Assembly: GCA_903891365.1 (NCBI GenBank)
Contig: CAITEG010000043.1
Location: 1 to 7,204 of the forward strand
Origin: an uncultured bacterium
Lineage (GTDB): Bacteria; Patescibacteriota; Minisyncoccia; Phycocordibacterales; UBA9973
Reading direction: 5' to 3'
Length of the DNA: 7,204 nucleotides
The position numbers and the translations under genes are program-made. The notes beneath the pieces were generated by a model, which was not told the DNA's origin, made no database searches, and was given only the letters and a program-made list of their open reading frames with translations. The stretch's first letter is position 1; every line of letters begins with the position of its first letter. Of the stretch, positions 1 to 6,021 are shown one piece after another.

Positions 1-2034
1 CCTCAGGACGGTTCTCCTATCGTTATGCCAAAGATGGATATCGTTCTTGGTTGTTACTGGATGACAAAGTCAGTTGATGGTGAGCGTGGAGAAGGAATGT
101 CTTTCGCAAGTCCAAACCAAGCTATTACCGCTTTTGATCTAGGTGTTATTACTTTCCGTGCAAAGATTAAAGTTCTAGGTACAGAGAAAGCCCGCTACTC
201 TCGTTTTGAAGAGAAGCCATTTGAGACTACAGTCGGAAGATTATTCTTCAACACTATTTTCCCAGATGATTTCCCTTATCTAAACGAAGAGATTACTATC
301 AAGCGTATGTCACTACTTGTGGATGAACTTATCGTTCACTATGGTATTGATGCTACACCAAAATTCCTAGATAAGATTAAAGACTTTGGTTACCAGTATG
401 CTACTTACTCAGGAGTAACTTGGGGTATAGATAACCTCACCGTTCCACCAGGTAAAAAAGATATTGTTGCTAAATTCAGAAAAGAAGAAGAAGTTGTTCG
501 TGGTCAGTTTGCTGACGGACTTCTCTCAGAAGATGAGCAATATCAGAAAGTTATTGAAATCTGGGAACATGCTAAGAAAGAAATTGAAAAGGAAATTCCA
601 GCAACTCTTGATCCAAAGGGTTCAACTTATGACCTTATCACTTCTGGAGCCCGTGGAAGTATGGGATCTCTCATACAGATGTGTGGAATGAAAGGACTCA
701 TCGTAAACACTTCTGGTGCAACACTCGACTTCCCAATCATTCCATCTTATATCGAAGGTCTTTCACCACTTGAATACTTCATTACAACTCACGGTTCACG
801 TAAAGGTGCTGCCGACACGGCTCTTAACACAGCTAAGGCAGGTTACCTTACACGTCGTCTCGTAGACGTTGCTCAAGATGTCGTCGTGACAGAAGAGGAT
901 TGCGGAACAAAGAATGGAAAGAAGATCGTCGCAGTTGACGGTGCTTTTGCAAAGTATATGCATGGCCGTGTTCTCCTAGCAGACATAAAGGATGCATCAG
1001 GTACAATTATCTTCAAGAAAGGTACACTCATCATGAAAGAAGACGCAAGACATTTAGAGAAAATTGGTATCAAGGAAGCTCTCGTACGTACGCCTCTTTC
1101 TTGTGAGACTACACACGGTATCTGCCGAGTATGTTATGGTCTAGATTTGGGACGTAACTGTATGGTGGAGTTAGGACAAGCTGTAGGAATCATCGCCGCT
1201 CAAGCTATCGGTGAACCAGGAACACAGCTTACACTTCGTACTTTCCACGCCGGTGGAGTTGCGACTGTGGACATTACTACTGGTCTTCCTCGTGTTGAAG
1301 AAATCTTTGAAAGACGTATGCCAAAGAACCCAGCTATCATTTCTCAGACAGACGGTGAAGTCATAGACATCACAGACAATGGAAAAGAAAAGATTGTGAA
1401 AGTTCTTTCAGATACAAAAGCCGATGGCAAAAAGAATGAGATGGAGTACATCGTTGCTAACCGCCGTCAGCCACAAGTTAAAGTTGGATCACAAGTTAAG
1501 AAGGGCGACCTTCTCACAGATGGATCTGCAGATATCAATGAAATCGTGAAGTACGGAGGCAAAGATGCAGCTGAAGAATATATCGTAGATGAGATCAACA
1601 AGGTTTACGACTTACAGAGTGCTTCAATCTCAAGAAAACATATTGAAATCATTATTCGTCAGATGTTCTCAAGAAAGAAGATTAAAGACGCAGGCGACAC
1701 TACATTCTCACCAGGAGAAATAGTTGAGAACATAGAACTCATCGAAGAAAACATTCGTGTAGAAGAAGAAGAGAAGGGCAAGAAAGCCGAAGCGACAACT
1801 ATAGTCCTTGGTATTACTGAAGTTTCTCTTACTACTAAGAGTTGGCTCTCAGCTGCTTCCTTCCAGAACACAAACCGCGTTCTTATCAACAATGCTATCC
1901 GTGGTGGAGTGGACAATCTACGTGGCCTTAAAGAGAACGTTATCATCGGTGGTCTTATACCAGCAGGTACAGGTTTCGGTGTAGAAAAAATTCGTAAAGA
2001 AAAACCAGAAGTAAATGAGGAGAGTGCTATATAA
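1..2034 (+). CDS. rpoC: DNA-directed RNA polymerase subunit beta' (C-terminal part, 5' end outside window)
   Basis: This is the largest catalytic subunit of cytoplasmic RNA polymerase. The frame is open to base 1 (it reads PQDGSPIVMPKMD), so 677 residues are visible, and the N-terminal half with the catalytic NADFDGD loop lies upstream. Numbering from base 1, I see GARGS at 216-220 and the bridge helix around 255-290 (THGSRKG, then GYLTRRLVDVAQD). The second zinc site is C301, C368, C375 and C378, with the family's usual 7- and 3-residue spacing. The trigger loop is GTQLTLRTFHAGG (407-419), including R413 and H416. The C-terminal core ends near LRGLKENVIIGGLIPAGTG. The large insertion that E. 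coli carries in the trigger loop (SI3) is absent: the sequence runs straight on to TGLPRVEEIFE. E. coli Met932 is Leu here, as in chloroplast RpoC2 (from memory). The gene ends in tandem TAA TAA. The family assignment is certain. Confidence 0.98.
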   Translation, partial: PQDGSPIVMPKMDIVLGCYWMTKSVDGERGEGMSFASPNQAITAFDLGVITFRAKIKVLGTEKARYSRFEEKPFETTVGRLFFNTIFPDDFPYLNEEITIKRMSLLVDELIVHYGIDATPKFLDKIKDFGYQYATYSGVTWGIDNLTVPPGKKDIVAKFRKEEEVVRGQFADGLLSEDEQYQKVIEIWEHAKKEIEKEIPATLDPKGSTYDLITSGARGSMGSLIQMCGMKGLIVNTSGATLDFPIIPSYIEGLSPLEYFITTHGSRKGAADTALNTAKAGYLTRRLVDVAQDVVVTEEDCGTKNGKKIVAVDGAFAKYMHGRVLLADIKDASGTIIFKKGTLIMKEDARHLEKIGIKEALVRTPLSCETTHGICRVCYGLDLGRNCMVELGQAVGIIAAQAIGEPGTQLTLRTFHAGGVATVDITTGLPRVEEIFERRMPKNPAIISQTDGEVIDITDNGKEKIVKVLSDTKADGKKNEMEYIVANRRQPQVKVGSQVKKGDLLTDGSADINEIVKYGGKDAAEEYIVDEINKVYDLQSASISRKHIEIIIRQMFSRKKIKDAGDTTFSPGEIVENIELIEENIRVEEEEKGKKAEATTIVLGITEVSLTTKSWLSAASFQNTNRVLINNAIRGGVDNLRGLKENVIIGGLIPAGTGFGVEKIRKEKPEVNEESAI

Positions 2035-2042
2035 TAATTATT

Positions 2043-2070
2043 GCCAGGACTAAAATCTTTTAGTCCTGGC
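2043..2070 (+). other. perfect hairpin between rpoC and dnaG (no U-tract)
   Basis: The two arms GCCAGGACTAAA and TTTAGTCCTGGC pair perfectly over 12 bp around a four-base loop. The stem begins eight bases after the rpoC stop codon. No run of T follows (TGGGCGCAAG comes next) and none precedes it on the other strand, so it is not a textbook intrinsic terminator for either direction. It could attenuate read-through into dnaG, protect the 3' end of rpoC mRNA, or mark a processing site. The structure is seen directly; the role is inferred. Confidence 0.75.
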
Positions 2071-2090
2071 TGGGCGCAAGCTCTTAAAAT

Positions 2091-3839
2091 ATGTCATCAT
2101 CCGTAGAGAAAATCAAAGAAAGGCTTTCCATTGTTGATGTTATCTCTTCCTATATACAGGTAGAACAATCAGGAAAGAATTTCAAAGCTAAGTGTCCTTT
2201 TCATAATGAGAAGACGCCGTCTTTTTTCATATCCCCGGATAGAGGAACATACTACTGTTTTGGTTGTGGGGAGAAGGGCGACATCTTTTCTTTCGTGGAA
2301 AAATTTGAAGGAGGTGACTTTATGGGGGCACTTAAAATGCTCGCCGAAAGAGCTGGGGTTATACTTGAATATACTAAAGTGGACAAAGATAAAGATAAGA
2401 AAGAACTTTATTTTGAAATACTTGAAGAAGCTACGAAGTTCTTTGAAAGTAATTTTGACAAAGAACCAGCAGCTAGGGCATACCTGATAAGTAGAGGATT
2501 GAATGATACTAGTCTTAAAGATTTTCGTATTGGTTTTGTAAAAGATGAGTGGAGGTCTGTGTCTGATTATTTAGTTAAAAAGGGTTACAGTATAGTGGAC
2601 ATAGAGACTGTCGGTTTGGTAAAAAAGTCAGAGAAGGGAACTTATGATAGATTCCGTTCTCGCATTATGTTCCCGATAAGTGACTCAAGTGGAAGAGTTA
2701 TAGCTTTCTCAGGAAGAATTTTTGGTAAGGACGATAAAGAAGAAGCTAAATATTTGAATAGTCCAGATACTCCACTTTTCAATAAGTCTAATGTTCTCTT
2801 TGGTATAGATAAAGCTAAAAGCTCTATCCGAACAAGAGGCTATAGTATCGTCGTAGAAGGACAGATGGATCTTATACTTTCTCATCAGATCGGTTTTACA
2901 AATACTGTTGCTGTCTCAGGCACTGCATTTACTGACTCAATAGTTGATCACGAATCCAAAATAAACAATTTAGGTCTTATTCGTCGTTTATCTCCAAATA
3001 TTATTTTTGCTTATGATGGTGACTCGGCTGGTATCAGAGCTGTCAGTCGTTCGGCTATAATAGCTTTGTCCCTCGATATGCAAGTCAAAGTTGCGAATCT
3101 TCCAGAAGGCAAAGACCCTGCGGATATGATAAAAGAAGATGGCGACTCTTGGAAAGATATTATAAAAAATGCTAAAGATATTGTTACTTTTCATATAGAC
3201 AGAATTTGTAAGAATACAAATGATATAAGAGTGCGCGGGAAGCAAGTTCGAGATATTATCTTTCCATTTTTAGTTATGATTAAAAGCTCAATAGATAGAT
3301 CCTCTTATGTCTCTCTTATAAATTCAAAGACGGGGATACCTATGAATGCTATTATCGAGGACTTCTCTACTTATGAGAAGAATCACCAAGTAGATAATGT
3401 ATCTATTAAAGAGAGCGTATTTGTCCCAAAGAAAGACCATGAATCTCGTCGAAGTAACTTGGAGAAAAGATTGTTCGGTATTATTTTCTGGCAAGAGAAA
3501 GAAGAGGCCGGTATAAATATACAAGACATTCAAAAATCTTTAAAAGAAAGTATTGGAGAAGAAGAGTTTAGCACAATCTCTTTACTGCATGAACCATGGA
3601 AAGAAGTTCTAGCAACTGAAGCTGAAATGTGGTATGGTAACAGAATAAAAGACGTTCCTCGTGATCTGGAGGAGTTGATGCTTAACTTGGAAGAAGAAAT
3701 TTTAAATGAACGCAAAATCTTATTATTAAATAAAATAAATACAGACAAAGATAAAGGGGATGACCCAGGACCAGCGCTTATAGATTATCAAAAAACAGTC
3801 GAACGTATAGAGAAAATAAAAGCTTATAGATTCAAATAA
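2091..3839 (+). CDS. dnaG: DNA primase DnaG
   Basis: DnaG makes the short RNA primers for lagging-strand synthesis and initiation at the replication fork, working with the DnaB helicase. At 582 residues it has the usual bacterial length. The N-terminal CHC2 zinc-binding domain shows C35, H38, C56 and C59 (KCPFH and YYCFGCG). The catalytic core has RFRSRIMFP (187-195) and [11 protein letters not shown]. The TOPRIM motifs are VVEGQMD, with the metal-binding glutamate E256, and YDGDSAG, with D309 and D311. Residues after about 430 are charged and helical, as expected of the helicase-interaction domain, which varies widely between lineages. The TOPRIM EGYMD motif of E. coli reads EGQMD here. The start at ATG 2091 gives the canonical N-terminus ([19 protein letters not shown]), but no Shine-Dalgarno precedes it. 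It probably shares a transcript with rpoC and rpoD. Confidence 0.97.
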   Translation: MSSSVEKIKERLSIVDVISSYIQVEQSGKNFKAKCPFHNEKTPSFFISPDRGTYYCFGCGEKGDIFSFVEKFEGGDFMGALKMLAERAGVILEYTKVDKDKDKKELYFEILEEATKFFESNFDKEPAARAYLISRGLNDTSLKDFRIGFVKDEWRSVSDYLVKKGYSIVDIETVGLVKKSEKGTYDRFRSRIMFPISDSSGRVIAFSGRIFGKDDKEEAKYLNSPDTPLFNKSNVLFGIDKAKSSIRTRGYSIVVEGQMDLILSHQIGFTNTVAVSGTAFTDSIVDHESKINNLGLIRRLSPNIIFAYDGDSAGIRAVSRSAIIALSLDMQVKVANLPEGKDPADMIKEDGDSWKDIIKNAKDIVTFHIDRICKNTNDIRVRGKQVRDIIFPFLVMIKSSIDRSSYVSLINSKTGIPMNAIIEDFSTYEKNHQVDNVSIKESVFVPKKDHESRRSNLEKRLFGIIFWQEKEEAGINIQDIQKSLKESIGEEEFSTISLLHEPWKEVLATEAEMWYGNRIKDVPRDLEELMLNLEEEILNERKILLLNKINTDKDKGDDPGPALIDYQKTVERIEKIKAYRFK

Positions 3840-3843
3840 TTTT

Positions 3844-5175
3844 ATGGCAAAAAAAATCAAAACAAAAAAGAAGATTGTTTCAAAGAAAGCTGTTAAAAAG
3901 ACAGTTAAGAAAGTGGTAAAAAAAGCTGTCAAAAAGGCTATAAAGAAAGCTGTTAAAAAGACAGTTAAGAAAGTGGCAAAAAAAGTTGCTAAAAAGACCA
4001 TAAAAAAGGTAATAAAAAAGGTAAAAGCCAAAGCTAAAGTTTCTAAGGCTAAAGTGAAAGCTCGTCCTATGTCTGCTTCTAAGAAAGAGCAACTAGAGAA
4101 GAAGGGCAAAGACCAGGAAGCGAAATCTTTGGAAATGATAGAGAAAGGTAAAAAGAGAGGTTTCGTCACTTATGATGAAATTATTAAAGAATTCCCGGAT
4201 ATAGAAAATAATATTTTATTCTTAGACGAACTCTATGATCGTTTTTCTGTTGCCGGTATTGATGTCCTAGAAGGGGGAAATCTTCTTGATATGGCAGGAG
4301 ATGTAGAGAAGCTTGCTCTTAAGTATAGTAAAGATGCGAAGACTTACGACTCTATCCAGATGTATTTGAAAGAGATCGGTCAGTACCCACTCATCGCTGC
4401 TGTTGAAGAGAGAGACTTAGCTAAAAGAATTGAGAAAGGGGACATCGAAGCCAAGAATTTGCTTGCCCGCGCGAACCTTCGTTTGGTGGTATCTATCGCT
4501 AAGAAGTATGTCGGTAGAAGTTCAGACTTAACACTCCTAGACCTTATCCAAGAGGGTAATTTGGGCTTATTTAAGGCTGTAGAGAAGTTTGATTGGACGA
4601 AAGGGTATAAGTTCTCAACTTACGCTACTTGGTGGATTAGACAGTCTATAACACGTGCTCTAGCTGACCAGTCTCGTACTATTCGTATTCCCGTACACAT
4701 GGTGGAAACAATTTCAAAATACAAACAAGTAGTCAGACGTTTATCTCAAGACTTGGGGCGCGATCCACTAGTAGAAGAGATAGCCATGGAGATGAATTTG
4801 GAAGTAGAGAAGATTCACGTTATTGAGCAGATAAATCAGGAGACTGTTTCTCTTGAACAACCGATAGGGGACGATGATGACAAGTCTACACGTGGTGAAT
4901 TTATTCCAGATGATAAGATACTTCGCCCTGACCAAGATTCTTCACGCAGAATTCTTTCAGACCAGATTAAAGAAGTCCTCGATACTCTTTCTCCAAAAGA
5001 AAGAAAGATACTAGAACTTCGCTATGGTCTTACAGATGGAGTTCAGCATACTCTAGAAGAAGTCGGACAAGACTTTGGAGTCACTCGTGAGCGTATCCGT
5101 CAGATTGAAGCCAAGGTTCATGAGAAGCTTCGCAACAATGAAAAGATCGCCCGCCTTAAAAATTACTTCGATTAA
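3844..5175 (+). CDS. rpoD: RNA polymerase primary sigma factor (sigma-70, RpoD/SigA) with lysine-rich N-terminal tail
   Basis: This is the housekeeping sigma factor that directs core RNA polymerase to -10/-35 promoters. Residues 14-61 are twelve consecutive KKxx tetrads ([12 protein letters not shown] and so on), followed by a K/A-rich stretch to about 74. A region 1.1-like domain follows at about 95-146 ([14 protein letters not shown], then [10 protein letters not shown]). Region 1.2 starts near 169 ([14 protein letters not shown]). Region 2 spans about 211-281, including [15 protein letters not shown], the [10 protein letters not shown] core-binding motif, and [13 protein letters not shown] for -10 recognition and melting. 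Region 3 follows IRIPVHM. Region 4.2 is a helix-turn-helix, [20 protein letters not shown] (404-423), that reads the -35 box. It starts four bases after dnaG with no Shine-Dalgarno, so translation is probably coupled. Presence of region 1.1 and complete regions 1.2-4.2 marks it as a primary rather than alternative sigma. The function of the basic tail is unknown. Confidence 0.97.
   Translation: MAKKIKTKKKIVSKKAVKKTVKKVVKKAVKKAIKKAVKKTVKKVAKKVAKKTIKKVIKKVKAKAKVSKAKVKARPMSASKKEQLEKKGKDQEAKSLEMIEKGKKRGFVTYDEIIKEFPDIENNILFLDELYDRFSVAGIDVLEGGNLLDMAGDVEKLALKYSKDAKTYDSIQMYLKEIGQYPLIAAVEERDLAKRIEKGDIEAKNLLARANLRLVVSIAKKYVGRSSDLTLLDLIQEGNLGLFKAVEKFDWTKGYKFSTYATWWIRQSITRALADQSRTIRIPVHMVETISKYKQVVRRLSQDLGRDPLVEEIAMEMNLEVEKIHVIEQINQETVSLEQPIGDDDDKSTRGEFIPDDKILRPDQDSSRRILSDQIKEVLDTLSPKERKILELRYGLTDGVQHTLEEVGQDFGVTRERIRQIEAKVHEKLRNNEKIARLKNYFD
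3882..3985 (+). repeat. 60-base tandem duplication inside the rpoD lysine tail
   Basis: Bases 3882-3925 and 3942-3985 are 44 bases identical except for one change (T3917 versus C3977), offset by exactly 60 bases, which is 20 codons. The repeat therefore keeps frame and extends the KKxx array. Runs of A and the KKxx periodicity make this tract prone to replication slippage. Length differences between related strains are expected. Confidence 0.85.
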
Positions 5176-5178
5176 GTT

Positions 5179-5215
5179 AATTTTAAAACCCTCACAATGT
5201 GAGGGTTTTAAAATT
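5179..5215. terminator. bidirectional intrinsic terminator between rpoD and the DsbA-like gene
   Basis: A 17-bp perfect stem (AATTTTAAAACCCTCAC pairing with GTGAGGGTTTTAAAATT) closes on a three-base AAT loop. The core CCCTCAC/GTGAGGG is flanked by A-runs on one side and T-runs on the other, so either strand transcribes a GC-core hairpin followed by a U-rich tail. It starts a few bases after the rpoD stop and lies just past the stop of the opposing gene (5222), as expected for a shared terminator of convergent genes. Confidence 0.92.
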
Positions 5216-5221
5216 TAATGA

Positions 5222-5935
5222 TTATAGATTACTTGTTGCTGGAGCTGGAGTTGGGTTTAAGAGAGCAAAGAGTAAGTCAGAATATTTCCAGAATGCATCA
5301 TTGCCTTTTAATTTAGCTACACATTCAGCAGCGATTAACTTTTGAACTGAGTTTTGATGTATAGGCCAATTGCGGTATATCCAAGCGACACTTCCGTTTG
5401 ATTCAGATACTATTTGCTTCAAAGTTGGTTGAAATGCTTTACAGTAAGGACATTCAAAGTCTGAGTATTCTATGATTACAACTTCGGCATCAGGATTTCC
5501 CATTATATGGTCTCCTGGTTCACTAAGAGCGACAGCTCCTTTGTATGGATTTGTGACTTTTCCAGCTTTTACTTCAGCTATGGCTTTTTGTACCTGATCT
5601 ATAGGGAGAGCTCCACGAACTTCAGTCTTTGTTCCATTCTTATCTACGATAATTGAGTAAGGAGTACCTCTTTCTTCTGGTTTAAGACCTTTCATAGCAG
5701 CTTCTACGCTGGTATTAATTTTTGCTTGAAGTGCACTTTGGTCGATCCCTGCTATACAAGCATCGAAGTCAGCTTTTTTAATACCGACTTGTTCTGACAA
5801 AGTTTTACCTTTATCATCTGTAGAACTTTTACCCTTATTTAGACCTCCGTTAACTAAAATACCTAACATTATTAAAAATCCTGCAACTACAATAGCTGTA
5901 GGCATATTGATACTTAATTTTTTATCGTTTTCCAT
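5222..5935 (-). CDS. membrane-anchored DsbA-like thiol oxidoreductase, apparently circularly permuted
   Basis: This 237-residue protein has an N-terminal membrane segment (about 12-31, no cleavage motif evident) and a polar linker, then a DsbA/thioredoxin-like domain outside the membrane. Its parts are out of the usual order. First come a helical piece (45-85, with FDACI at 57-61) and the cis-proline loop GTPYSIIVDKNG (P92), with a GALP turn and helix to about 122. These are normally the C-terminal half. Then comes GDHIMGNPDAEVVIIEYSDF, the CPYC active site (C162, C165), VAWIYRNWP, AAECVAKL and FWKYSDLLFAL. These are normally the N-terminal half. It ends in a P/A-rich tail at a TAA. Both thioredoxin hallmarks, CxxC and cis-Pro, are present once, so it is plausibly an active disulfide oxidase or isomerase. 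The start follows a promoter that leaves almost no leader. The family is clear; the permutation is inferred from remembered relatives. Confidence 0.88.
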   Translation of the reverse strand: MENDKKLSINMPTAIVVAGFLIMLGILVNGGLNKGKSSTDDKGKTLSEQVGIKKADFDACIAGIDQSALQAKINTSVEAAMKGLKPEERGTPYSIIVDKNGTKTEVRGALPIDQVQKAIAEVKAGKVTNPYKGAVALSEPGDHIMGNPDAEVVIIEYSDFECPYCKAFQPTLKQIVSESNGSVAWIYRNWPIHQNSVQKLIAAECVAKLKGNDAFWKYSDLLFALLNPTPAPATSNL

Positions 5936-5941
5936 AGATTG

Positions 5942-5968
5942 ATTATATCACATTATAAAATTAAGCAA
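5942..5968 (-). promoter_or_regulatory. promoter of the DsbA-like gene, leaderless configuration
   Basis: Reading the - strand, TGATATAAT (5950-5942) is a perfect extended -10 element, and TTGCTT (5968-5963) is a fair -35 box at a short 15-base spacing. Only six bases (CAATCT) lie between the -10 and the ATG at 5935, so transcription should begin at or next to the start codon. A second TATAAT sits just upstream (5957-5952) without a good -35. No Shine-Dalgarno is present. Confidence 0.7.
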
Positions 5969-5981
5969 GATAAAATGCGTA

Positions 5982-6010
5982 TTGAAAAGTACCTCTAATT
6001 ATGATATAAT
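5982..6010 (+). promoter_or_regulatory. sigma-70 promoter of the glycosyltransferase gene
   Basis: TTGAAA (5982-5987) is followed by an exact 17-base spacer and TATAAT (6005-6010), with the extended -10 TG at 6002-6003. The expected transcription start, about seven bases downstream of the -10, falls near 6017. That leaves a leader of roughly 4-5 bases before the ATG at 6022 and no room for a Shine-Dalgarno. The element matches the primary sigma factor encoded in the same window. Confidence 0.82.
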
Positions 6011-6021
6011 ACGTCTCAGTT

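Noticed and set aside
464..691. Plus-strand 75-codon frame inside rpoC
   Set aside because: Out-of-frame shadow of a clearly conserved part of rpoC; no initiation signal or recognisable protein.
1659..1946. Minus-strand 95-codon frame opposite the rpoC C-terminus
   Set aside because: Antisense to conserved rpoC sequence, Ser/Arg/Phe-rich in the way antisense frames typically are; no promoter found.
2035..2090. A canonical rho-independent terminator after rpoC
   Set aside because: The stem is perfect but there is no U-run on either side, and dnaG follows within 21 bases in the same direction without a clear promoter of its own.
3840..4065. Possibility that the KKxx stretch is a separate small nucleoid protein gene upstream of rpoD
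   Set aside because: The frame runs without a stop from ATG 3844 through the tail into sigma region 1.1 and to the end of region 4, so it is one gene unless an undetected sequencing error removed a stop.
3880..4092. Minus-strand 70-codon frame, Phe/Leu rich
   Set aside because: Also an antisense product of the same lysine-rich tract in another frame; its low complexity explains the open frame.
3726..4169. Minus-strand 147-codon open frame rich in Phe, Leu and Thr that looks like a multi-pass membrane protein
   Set aside because: It is the antisense reading of the lysine-codon array of rpoD (AAA/AAG read backwards give TTT/CTT). It overlaps two certain genes and has no promoter or other support.
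5222..5935. The DsbA-like gene as a truncated pseudogene that lost its C-terminal half
   Set aside because: The supposedly missing cis-Pro half is present at the N-terminus of the same frame, and the gene has its own promoter, anchor and terminator. Permutation explains it better than decay.
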